Shown: positions 8,963-16,994 of the stretch, piece by piece
Layout: each line of letters opens with the position of its first letter
How positions within the stretch are numbered: the first letter of the stretch is position 1
DNA from: Patescibacteria group bacterium
GTDB taxonomy: Bacteria; Patescibacteriota; Doudnabacteria; UBA920
Reading direction: 5' to 3'
Assembly: GCA_023484515.1 (NCBI GenBank)
Contig: JAMDAY010000001.1
Span: forward strand, 64,758 to 100,725
DNA: 35,968 nt
Notes under the pieces: generated by a model
Seen by the model: the letters and a program-made list of their open reading frames with translations, nothing else
Told to the model about the DNA's origin: nothing
Databases searched by the model: none
Translations under genes and position numbers: made by a program

Positions 8963-9104
8963 AATGCAGATGCGCCCGTAGGCAATGGTCATATGGAAGA
9001 CAATTTTTTTATAGTCGATAACCAAGTTCCCTCATAACTTCTTTAGACAGCGCTGCTCTCCGTGGTGCCATCAAAACATCGCTATCAAGTTGCCTTGGAA
9101 GCAG

Positions 9105-9133
9105 TTGCCTCAAATTTGCGAAAATTGTATAAT
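9105..9133 (+). promoter_or_regulatory. Sigma70-type promoter
   Basis: TTGCCT-17 nt-TATAAT upstream of the methyltransferase ATG. Confidence 0.6.
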
Positions 9134-9162
9134 AAAATGGCTAGAAATAGCCTTTTCTTTTT

Positions 9163-10212
9163 ATGAATACGGAATACGAAAAAATTAGCAATGAGTCAAC
9201 GCCTCAAAATTTTAACCTTTTAAAGGCGAAAAAAGAAAGAAACGATGTTGAAAAGTATAATGCGGAATTTTTATTTAGACAAAGAGTTATTAACGAAAAA
9301 GTAATTGATTGGAGCGGTAGCGTCCACCCGGGAACAGCAGTACTTGATGCCTGCGCCGGGCCAGAAGGAAGTTTTTTAGCTGTTAGCAGGAGAGATGGAA
9401 AGTGGTTTGGAAATGAAGTTTCTTTAAAGACAGCAAGTTACTTAAAAAACACCGGAGGTGATGTGGTTATAGGTTCGGCCGACAGGTTTGCTTTTAAAGA
9501 AGGAGCGATAGACTTAGTATTATTTATTTTTGCTTTGAATAATATTGGCAATACTCGCGAAGCGCTTTCTGAAGCATATAGGGTATTGGGACCGGAAGGC
9601 CGGGCTTTAATATCTGATCCGGGAGAGACCCGTTGGGCAACAGATTTGTACATGTATTTTGCATTAAAAAACGGGTCTCTCCCCCCGGACTTAGCCGCAA
9701 TTCTTAAAAAGTCCACACGTTTCGGGCAGCATATTGGAGCTTATTACCAAAAATATCCGGAACGCGAGGAGGAAGAAAAACATAGGATAGAATTGTATTT
9801 AAAAGGATTGTATAACTTATCTTTTCAAGAAATTCCGTCTATAATTAAGCAAATTTATACTGATGCCAAGGAGAAGGCAAAAGATATAAGAGCATCGGCC
9901 TTGAGCGGATATTTCCATGAAGAATTGGAATCTAAATATTGGCTGTTAATAGTTGAAGCCGCACTTAGTAACGGATTTAAAATTGAAAAATTAGGGATAT
10001 TCTCAGCTTATCAGACGCTTAAAACTCCGGAAGATAAAGAATGGCAAGTGGGTGGGGTTCATGGAATTCCAATTCCGTCCAACAATAACGAAATCCCAAA
10101 GTTAATCTTAGATATTAGAAACAACAACCATGAACTTTCGCGTGATATAATTCATCCGGGGAAAAGCATGGTAAAAAACGTAGTTTCACCGGTTTTGCTA
10201 ATAAAAAAATAA
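9163..10212 (+). CDS. Class I SAM-dependent methyltransferase
   Basis: AVLDACAGPEGSFLAVSRRDGKWFGNEVS...IDLVLFIFALNNIGNTREALSEAYRVLGPEGRALISDPGE. Confidence 0.75.
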   Translation: MNTEYEKISNESTPQNFNLLKAKKERNDVEKYNAEFLFRQRVINEKVIDWSGSVHPGTAVLDACAGPEGSFLAVSRRDGKWFGNEVSLKTASYLKNTGGDVVIGSADRFAFKEGAIDLVLFIFALNNIGNTREALSEAYRVLGPEGRALISDPGETRWATDLYMYFALKNGSLPPDLAAILKKSTRFGQHIGAYYQKYPEREEEEKHRIELYLKGLYNLSFQEIPSIIKQIYTDAKEKAKDIRASALSGYFHEELESKYWLLIVEAALSNGFKIEKLGIFSAYQTLKTPEDKEWQVGGVHGIPIPSNNNEIPKLILDIRNNNHELSRDIIHPGKSMVKNVVSPVLLIKK

Positions 10213-10230
10213 TCCCGTATTTACAGTATC

Positions 10231-11742
10231 ATGGAAAATAACATAGGAAAGTTTTACATCACCACCACCTTGCCTTATGTGAACGCCGAGCCGCACATTG
10301 GGTTTGCTTTGGAATTGGTGCAGGCGGATGCGATTGCGCGTTACCGCAAGCTTTTGGGCCAAGAGGTGTTTTTCAATACCGGAACGGATGAGCACGGAAT
10401 AAAAATTTACAACAAGGCGGCGGAGCAGGGGAAAGACCCCCAAAGCTATGCCGACGAGTATGCGGCCAAGTTCCGGCAACTTATACCGGCGCTGGGGGTA
10501 TTGCCGGACATCCATTTCATCCGCACGACCGACCCGCGCCATCTGGCCGCGGCGCAGGAATTTTGGAAACTGTGCGACAAGAACGGGTATATTGAAAAGA
10601 AACTTTACAGGGTTAAGTATTGCGTGGGCTGCGAGCTGGAAAAAACCGAAAGCGAGCTGGACGAAAACGGGCGCTGCCCGCTCCATCCGAACCTTGAATT
10701 GGAAATCCGGGAAGAGGAGAATTATTTTTTTAAGTTTTCCGCGTTTGAAAAACCGCTTTTAAATTTTTACGAAAATCATCCTGATTTTGTAGCGCCTGAC
10801 TTCCGGTTTAACGAAATTAAGCAGTTCGTTAAGGACGGTTTGCAGGATTTTTCCATTTCGCGCCTGAAAGCCAAAATGCCTTGGGGTGTGGAAGTGCCCG
10901 GAGACAGCGAGCATGTGATGTACGTGTGGTTTGACGCGCTGATAAATTATATTTCCACCTTGGGGTGGCCAGAAGAGGCCGATAAATCGGCGCACTACAA
11001 CCAAGGTAGTGTGCCCATTTATGGGCTGTTCAATCAGTTTTGGCCCGGCGTGCAAATTGCGGGCAAAGACAATTTGCGCCAGCAGTCAGCCATGTGGCAG
11101 GCTATGCTAATGGCCGCGGGGCTGCCTAATTCCAAGCAGGTGATTATCCACGGTTTTATTAACAGCGGCGGCCAGAAAATGTCCAAGTCTTTGGGCAATG
11201 TGGCCAATCCGTATGAGATTTTGGACCGATTGCAATCAAAAGGACTTGCCAAAGAGCAGGCCATAGACGCCTTGCGCTATTATTTATTGCGCGAAATTCC
11301 TACCTTTGAAGACGGCGACTACACCTGGGAACATTTGGTGGAAACTTATAATGCGGGCCTGGCGAACGGGCTGGGGAATTTAACCAGCAGGATTTTGAAA
11401 ATGGCGGTGAACGCGGCTTGTAGTGTGCCCATTTATGGGCAATCCGCGATGGCCGATAAATCGGCGCACTACGTCGAGCATTACGAACTCCAAAAAGCCG
11501 CGGATGTCATATGGAAAAAAATTAAAGCTTGCGACGAATATATCCAAAAGACCGAACCGTTTAAAGTAATAAAGACAGACAAAGAAAAAGCCGTAAAAGA
11601 CATCCAATATTTGCTTTCCGAATTGCATCAGATCGCCTTAAATTTACAGCCTTTCCTTCCCCAAACCAGCGAAAAGATTCTGGCCGTTCTAAAAGATCTC
11701 AAATTGGAAAATATTCCTAAATTATTCCCGAGGATAGAATAG
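10231..11742 (+). CDS. metG: Methionyl-tRNA synthetase
   Basis: TTLPYVNAEPHIGFA (HIGH-like), GGQKMSKSLGNV (KMSKS). Confidence 0.96.
   Translation: MENNIGKFYITTTLPYVNAEPHIGFALELVQADAIARYRKLLGQEVFFNTGTDEHGIKIYNKAAEQGKDPQSYADEYAAKFRQLIPALGVLPDIHFIRTTDPRHLAAAQEFWKLCDKNGYIEKKLYRVKYCVGCELEKTESELDENGRCPLHPNLELEIREEENYFFKFSAFEKPLLNFYENHPDFVAPDFRFNEIKQFVKDGLQDFSISRLKAKMPWGVEVPGDSEHVMYVWFDALINYISTLGWPEEADKSAHYNQGSVPIYGLFNQFWPGVQIAGKDNLRQQSAMWQAMLMAAGLPNSKQVIIHGFINSGGQKMSKSLGNVANPYEILDRLQSKGLAKEQAIDALRYYLLREIPTFEDGDYTWEHLVETYNAGLANGLGNLTSRILKMAVNAACSVPIYGQSAMADKSAHYVEHYELQKAADVIWKKIKACDEYIQKTEPFKVIKTDKEKAVKDIQYLLSELHQIALNLQPFLPQTSEKILAVLKDLKLENIPKLFPRIE
10978..11026. repeat. BIME-like repeat pair inside metG, copy 1
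   Basis: GCCGATAAATCGGCGCACTA-CAACCAAGG-TAGTGTGCCCATTTATGGGC. Confidence 0.85.
11421..11471. repeat. BIME-like repeat pair inside metG, copy 2 (opposite unit order)
   Basis: TAGTGTGCCCATTTATGGGC-AATCCGCGATG-GCCGATAAATCGGCGCACTA. Confidence 0.85.
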
Positions 11743-11991
11743 ATGCCGGCAGAAGACGAACAAAAATATAATATGTCAGCCCATAGGGAAGAGCAGGAAG
11801 CTTTGGCAAAAGAAGAGGCCCGTATTTTTATTGAAAAGGCAATTACCGACCTCGGGCCGACCGGGGCCTATGATTCCGAACCCAATTTGCTGAGGAGATT
11901 ATTGGAAGATTTGAATAATAATCGGAAGACTGTTCAAGAGGCCCGTACTGAAGCCGCAGCAATAAAAGCAAGGAGAAGCCATTATCATTAA
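11743..11991 (+). CDS. Hypothetical protein, 82 aa
   Basis: Starts at the nucleotide after metG stop; charged helical. Confidence 0.5.
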   Translation: MPAEDEQKYNMSAHREEQEALAKEEARIFIEKAITDLGPTGAYDSEPNLLRRLLEDLNNNRKTVQEARTEAAAIKARRSHYH

Positions 11992-12032
11992 GCTGAAAAT
12001 AGCCATCCGGTAGGAAATGGATTGGAGACATA

Positions 12033-12074
12033 AAAAAGCAAGGGCGCCTGGAGCAGAACATTCCAGAGCGCCCT
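12033..12074 (-). terminator. Rho-independent terminator of the minus-strand zinc-ribbon gene
   Basis: Minus strand AGGGCGC(T)CTGGA...TCCAGGCGCCCT then TTGCTTTTTT. Confidence 0.7.
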
Positions 12075-12078
12075 AAGG

Positions 12079-12297
12079 TCAGGCGGAGGCTGCCAGGGCA
12101 GCCGGTTTGGGGCGGAGAAAGTAACCAGGAATAATAATTTCTGCCTCACAGTAGGGGCAGAAAATCTTCCTTGACTTTCCGTCGCTTGAGATAAAGGTTG
12201 AAAACGGTTCACTGCATCCCCCATGAGGGCAACGGAATTCCGCTTCCTCCATAAGATTTGAGGGAATTTTAACAGGTACTGCCAAAACAGATTCCAT
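12079..12297 (-). CDS. Small zinc-ribbon-like protein
   Basis: MESVLAVPVKIPSNLMEEAEFRCPHGGCSEPFSTFISSDGKSRKIFCPYCEAEIIIPGYF; own terminator. Confidence 0.65.
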   Translation of the reverse strand: MESVLAVPVKIPSNLMEEAEFRCPHGGCSEPFSTFISSDGKSRKIFCPYCEAEIIIPGYFLRPKPAALAASA

Positions 12298-12467
12298 AGA
12301 GTGGATATTATATAAAATAATCAATTAAGTCAATAATTGATAAATGTTTAATCAGCCAAATAAGTAAAATACTATCGTGCTAAGAGTATCAAGTATTCCT
12401 TTGTATCCTACATCCTACATCTTATATCCTGTATCCCATATCTTATATCTTAAATCTTACATCTTAA

Positions 12468-13433
12468 ATGTTAATAGACACCCACGCGCACGTAAATTTT
12501 AAAAGCTTTAAGGACGACGCCAAGGAAACTTTGCGGCGGGCTTTGGACAATGATACTTGGGTTATAAACGTCGGGTCGCAAATAGACACCTCTAAGCAGG
12601 CCGTGGAATTGGCGAACCAGTTTGACAAAGGAGTGTATGCGATTGTCGGCCTCCATCCCGAACACACGCATTCGCAATACGTGGACGAGGAAGAAACGCA
12701 TTTTCAGAGCCGCGAGGAAAATTTTGATTACAATTTATACCGCGAACTGGCAAGCAACCCCAAAGTGGTCGGCATAGGGGAGTGCGGGCTGGACTATTAC
12801 CGCTTGCCTCATGAACAAGTTCATGAAAATTTTCATGAATTAATTCATGAACAAATCAAAGAAAAACAAAAGTCCGCGTTCCGGCAGCAGGTAAAATTGG
12901 CAATGGAATTAAATAAAGTTTTGGTAATCCACAGCCGTCCGGCAAAGGGCGACGAGTCGCTGTACGACGATTTGCTGGGGATATTGGATGAAGAAAACAA
13001 CCTCTCCCTAACCCTCCCCTTAGAAGGGGAGGGGAGCTCCGCAAAAATTCTTGGGATAGGTGCGGAGCCTTCTCCTCTTTTGAGGGGAGATGCCCAGAGG
13101 GCAGAGAGGTTGCGTTTTGAAGTTCACAGTTATACCGGCTCCTCCGAGTATCTGCAAAAGTTTTTAGACCGCGGCGCGTACGTGTCCTTTAACGGTATTA
13201 TCACGTTTGACAAAACCGGCAATATGGAAAAGTTGGTAAAAATGGCTCCGCTTGATAGAATACTACTGGAAACTGACTGCCCTTACTTAACCCCCGCCCC
13301 GAATCGCGGCAAAAGAAACGAGCCACTGTTTGTGAAATTTACGGCAGAGAAAACGGCGGAGATTAAAAATTTATCAGTTAAGGAAATTGCAGAAATTACC
13401 ACTAAAAACGCCAGGCAGTTGTTTAAAATTTGA
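12468..13433 (+). CDS. tatD: TatD family hydrolase
   Basis: MLIDTHAHVNF, VGIGECGLDYY, VIHSRPAKGD, ILLETDCPYLTPAPNRGKRNEP. Confidence 0.94.
   Translation: MLIDTHAHVNFKSFKDDAKETLRRALDNDTWVINVGSQIDTSKQAVELANQFDKGVYAIVGLHPEHTHSQYVDEEETHFQSREENFDYNLYRELASNPKVVGIGECGLDYYRLPHEQVHENFHELIHEQIKEKQKSAFRQQVKLAMELNKVLVIHSRPAKGDESLYDDLLGILDEENNLSLTLPLEGEGSSAKILGIGAEPSPLLRGDAQRAERLRFEVHSYTGSSEYLQKFLDRGAYVSFNGIITFDKTGNMEKLVKMAPLDRILLETDCPYLTPAPNRGKRNEPLFVKFTAEKTAEIKNLSVKEIAEITTKNARQLFKI
12809..12856. repeat. Period-12 in-frame repeat inside tatD
   Basis: TCATGAA at 12809, 12821, 12833, 12845, encoding HEQV-HENF-HELI-HEQI. Confidence 0.85.
12999..13113. repeat. AACCYCTC...GAGAGGTTGC repeat, in frame in tatD
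   Basis: AACCTCTCCCTAACCCTCCCCTTAGAAGGGGAGGGGAGCTCCGCA...TGCGGAGCCTTCTCCTCTTTTGAGGGGAGATGCCCAGAGGGCAGAGAGGTTGC. Confidence 0.85.
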
Positions 13434-13635
13434 GGTAATATATTTTTAAGCGCTAAGGTCGGGATTTTATACTGTCGGGCATTAATATTAAACCATCATT
13501 ATAGTGCGGTCACAGCCACTTTTTGGCCATCTCTTAATACCCTATTAGGGCATTGTCCATAAAAGGATCGGGGAAGAGGGTTAGCGGCTGGTCCCAAGGC
13601 AAAAGATACGTACAAATGCGGTATAATAAAACAAG

Positions 13636-13655
13636 ATTCCTGCTTGCGCAGGAAT
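13636..13655. repeat. ATTCC-type palindrome in leuS leader (FLRKQES repeat type)
   Basis: ATTCCTGCTTGCGCAGGAAT then GACA; minus strand reads FLRKQES. Confidence 0.75.
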
Positions 13656-13669
13656 GACACAGGAAACCT

Positions 13670-16600
13670 ATGAACAAATACGACTCGGGGAAAATTGAAA
13701 AAAAGTGGCAAAAGTATTGGCAGCAGAAGAAAATTTTTCAGGCCAAGGATTTTTCCAAATCCGCCGGCCAACAGACTAAGAAGTACGTGCTGGTGGAATT
13801 TCCGTATCCTTCCGGCGAAGGTTTGCATATGGGGCATTTGCGGCCTTATGTGGCGGGGGATGTTTATAGCCGGTTTAAGAGGATGCAGGGGCATAATGTA
13901 ATGTATCCCATCGGCTGGGACGCGTTCGGCTTGCCCGCGGAAAATTTTGCCATAAAACACGGCGTTCATCCCAGCGTATCAACAGCTAAAAACATCAAGA
14001 ATGCCAAGCGCCAGATCCAGAGCTGGGGCTTGAGCTTTGACTGGTCACGGGAAATTAATACTACGGACCCGAACTATTACAAATGGACACAGTGGATTTT
14101 TTTGCAGTTTTTTAAAGCCGGCTTGGCTTACGAGGCCACGGGTATGATCAACTGGTGCCCCAAGGACAAGACCGGTCTGGCCAACGAGGAAGTCATAGAC
14201 GGCAAGTGCGAGCGCTGCGGATCAATAGTGGAGAAAAAAGAATTGCGCCAATGGTATTTGAAAATTACGGCTTACGCGGAAAAACTTCTGGAAGGCTTAA
14301 AAACCCTGGACTGGCCCGATCGGGTAAAAGTCCAGCAGGAAAATTGGATAGGAAAGAGCATAGGCGCGGAAATAGATTTTGCGATATCCCAACCGCGAGT
14401 CAGGCGATTTGTGATCCTGCATGGCCGCGCCAGCACATCTAAAGACAATTTTTATCCTTGGCTGAAGAAAGAATTGGAAGCTAGCGGTTTTGAAATACAG
14501 GCTCTTGACATGCCGGGGAAAGGAGAGCCGGATGACCTGGAGCAAGCGAAGTTTGTGATGAAAAATTGTATGTTAGATGAGAATACGGTTGTTATTGGGC
14601 ATTCGTTCGGCGGTGTGGTCGCTTTGCGCTTACTAGAACAGGGGATGAAATTGAATAAAGTTATCTTAGTGGCAACGCCTTTTAGCGGGAAATTTTTAGA
14701 TGGTAAGCAGCGTGTTTCCGTGTCAAAAGCAGTACAAAAAGGTTTTGATTTCGGGAAAATAAAGAATAGCTGCCAAAATTTCACCTTACTATATGGTACA
14801 AACGATCCCGTGGTACCCTTATCTGACGGTGAGGAATTTTCTCGCCTTTTAAATGTCAACTTGACTAAGATCCAAAGCAGCGGGCCACATTTTCAGTCCA
14901 AAGAGGAACCGGAGGTATTTAAGGCATGCTTGCCGTCACTCAAGGTCTTCACCACCCGTCCTGACACCATTTTCGGCGCGACGTATATGGTGGTAGCTCC
15001 GGAACATCCCATAATCAGGAATCTGGAATCAGGAATTAGGAATTATGAAGAAGTGCAAAAATACGTTGAAAAAGCCAAGAAGGAGTCGGAAATTCAAAGG
15101 ACGTCGCTGGAAAAGGAAAAGACCGGGGTGGAATTAAAAGGCATTAAGGCGGTTAATCCGGCCACGGGCGAGGAAATTCCGGTTTGGGTTGCCGACTATG
15201 TTTTGTGGGGCTACGGCACCGGCGCGATAATGGCCGTGCCCGCGCATGACGGGCGGGATTTTGAGTTTGCGAAGAAATTTGGATTACCGATTAAATCGGT
15301 CATTGAATACAACCCCTCCCCTCATAAGGGGAGGGAAATTCCCGGCAACACTGCGGAGCCTTCTCCCCTTATGAGGGGAGATGTCGCGAGTGCATCCGAA
15401 GCGACAGAGAGGTTGCAGTCAGCCGCGATTGATTACGGCATACTTATAAACTCCGGCAAGTTTACCGGCATGAAGTCCGAAGAAGCCATCCCAAAAATGG
15501 CCGCGGAATTTGGCAAATTGACTGTGCAATACAAGCTCCGCGACTGGGTGTTTAGCAGACAAAGGTATTGGGGCGAGCCTATTCCCATAATCCACTGCGA
15601 AAAGTGCGGGATTGTCCCGGTGCCGGAAAAAGATTTGCCGGTCAAATTGCCGCCTGTTAAAAAATACGAACCCACCGGCACCGGGGAGTCGCCCTTGGCC
15701 GCCATATCAAACTGGGTAAACGTAAAATGCCCCGAGTGCAAGGAACCGGCCAAGCGCGAAACCAATACCATGCCGCAATGGGCAGGGTCTTCCTGGTATT
15801 GGCTGCGTTACACTGATCCGGGCGATAAAAAAATATTTGCTGACAAAAAGAAACAAAAATACTGGACGCCGGTGGACGTGTATTTCGGCGGCATGGAACA
15901 CACGACTTTGCATTTGTTATATTCCCGGTTTTGGAATTTGTTTTTATACGACCAGGGCCTGGTTACGGCCAAGGAACCGTTTGCGCAAAGGAAGCCGCAC
16001 GGAATTGTTTTGGCCGCGGACGGCGAAAAAATGTCCAAGAGCCGCGGCAACGTGGTGAATCCCGACGATATAGTAAAATCCCAGGGCGCGGACACGCTGA
16101 GGATGTACGAAATGTTTCTGGGACCGCACGAATTGTCGGTTTCCTGGAACGACCAGGGAGTTGTAGGCATACGGAGATTTTTAGACCGGGTGTGGGTTTG
16201 GACGAATGAACAATTTAAAAATAAAAAAATAGAAAGATTGAAAGATTCGGAGAAGGTGGAGAGGGTTTTGCATAAGCTGATTAAGAAGGTTACGGAAGAT
16301 TTGGAAGAGCAGCGGTTTAACACGGCCATTGCCAGCTTTATGGAATTCCATAACGAAATTAAGCAGGAGCCGGTAAGCTTAAAAACAATCAAGACATTTT
16401 TAACTTTGCTTTACCCGTTCGCGCCGCACATAGCCGAAGAATTAAACCAGATGCTTGGAGGCAAAAAATCGTTACAGCTTGAAGCCTGGCCAAAGTACGA
16501 TCCCGCCAAAGTGGTTGAGCAAACTGCGGAAGTGGTGGTCCAGGTTAACGGCAGGGTTCGCGGCAAGGTAAGCGTGCCTGCGGGGAGCGGGGAAGACGCG

Positions 16601-16708
16601 GTTAAGGCGGAGGCCTTAAAACAGGATGCGGTAGCCAAACAAATTGCCGGCATCGGCATAAAGCGGGTAATTTACGTAAAGGATAAGTTAATTAATTTGG
16701 TTATATAA
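13670..16708 (+). CDS. leuS: Leucyl-tRNA synthetase with inserted alpha/beta hydrolase domain
   Basis: PYPSGEGLHMGH, FTTRPDTIFGATYM, GYGTGAIMAVPAHDGRD, GEKMSKSRGNVV; insertion at about 14391-14940. Confidence 0.96.
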   Translation: MNKYDSGKIEKKWQKYWQQKKIFQAKDFSKSAGQQTKKYVLVEFPYPSGEGLHMGHLRPYVAGDVYSRFKRMQGHNVMYPIGWDAFGLPAENFAIKHGVHPSVSTAKNIKNAKRQIQSWGLSFDWSREINTTDPNYYKWTQWIFLQFFKAGLAYEATGMINWCPKDKTGLANEEVIDGKCERCGSIVEKKELRQWYLKITAYAEKLLEGLKTLDWPDRVKVQQENWIGKSIGAEIDFAISQPRVRRFVILHGRASTSKDNFYPWLKKELEASGFEIQALDMPGKGEPDDLEQAKFVMKNCMLDENTVVIGHSFGGVVALRLLEQGMKLNKVILVATPFSGKFLDGKQRVSVSKAVQKGFDFGKIKNSCQNFTLLYGTNDPVVPLSDGEEFSRLLNVNLTKIQSSGPHFQSKEEPEVFKACLPSLKVFTTRPDTIFGATYMVVAPEHPIIRNLESGIRNYEEVQKYVEKAKKESEIQRTSLEKEKTGVELKGIKAVNPATGEEIPVWVADYVLWGYGTGAIMAVPAHDGRDFEFAKKFGLPIKSVIEYNPSPHKGREIPGNTAEPSPLMRGDVASASEATERLQSAAIDYGILINSGKFTGMKSEEAIPKMAAEFGKLTVQYKLRDWVFSRQRYWGEPIPIIHCEKCGIVPVPEKDLPVKLPPVKKYEPTGTGESPLAAISNWVNVKCPECKEPAKRETNTMPQWAGSSWYWLRYTDPGDKKIFADKKKQKYWTPVDVYFGGMEHTTLHLLYSRFWNLFLYDQGLVTAKEPFAQRKPHGIVLAADGEKMSKSRGNVVNPDDIVKSQGADTLRMYEMFLGPHELSVSWNDQGVVGIRRFLDRVWVWTNEQFKNKKIERLKDSEKVERVLHKLIKKVTEDLEEQRFNTAIASFMEFHNEIKQEPVSLKTIKTFLTLLYPFAPHIAEELNQMLGGKKSLQLEAWPKYDPAKVVEQTAEVVVQVNGRVRGKVSVPAGSGEDAVKAEALKQDAVAKQIAGIGIKRVIYVKDKLINLVI
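14391..14940 (+). other. RBBP9/YdeN-like serine hydrolase domain inserted in leuS
   Basis: RRFVILHGRASTSKDNFYPWLKKELEASGFEIQALDMPGKG...TVVIGHSFGGVVALRLLEQ...LLYGTNDPVVPLSDGEEFSRLL...SSGPHFQSKEE. Confidence 0.85.
15311..15416. repeat. AACCYCTC...GAGAGGTTGC repeat, in frame in leuS
   Basis: AACCCCTCCCCTCATAAGGGGAGGGAAATTCCC...TGCGGAGCCTTCTCCCCTTATGAGGGGAGATGTCGCGAGTGCATCCGAAGCGACAGAGAGGTTGC. Confidence 0.85.
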
Positions 16709-16755
16709 ACCGCTGAAAAAGCGCTGATATTTACGCTGAGCAAACGCTAATAAGC

Positions 16756-16935
16756 AATGAAGACGCCCTTCCGGGAAAAACAGGCTTAAGATTATTAGAT
16801 ACTGACCATTATCAAATCAAACTTATTGATCTCCGCAAAATCAGTTGAACAAATTTCGGCTTACTGATAACAAAAATTATTCAAGATAATATGCGGGCTT
16901 CAATAGTAGGCTGGTCCCGGAAGGGCGTCTTCATT
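16756..16935. repeat. 180-bp intergenic MITE-like element with 21-bp perfect inverted repeats
   Basis: AATGAAGACGCCCTTCCGGGA ... TCCCGGAAGGGCGTCTTCATT. Confidence 0.7.
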
Positions 16936-16994
16936 TAGACCCGCATATACGGCAATTTCGCAATATTCGCATATTGTTTCGCGTAATTCGCATT

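Noticed and set aside
16720-16860. Possible gene fragment ADIYAEQTLISNEDALPGKTGLRLLDTDHYQIKLIDLRKIS inside the MITE-like region
   Set aside because: No start codon, crosses a degenerate CGCTGA tract, no recognized family
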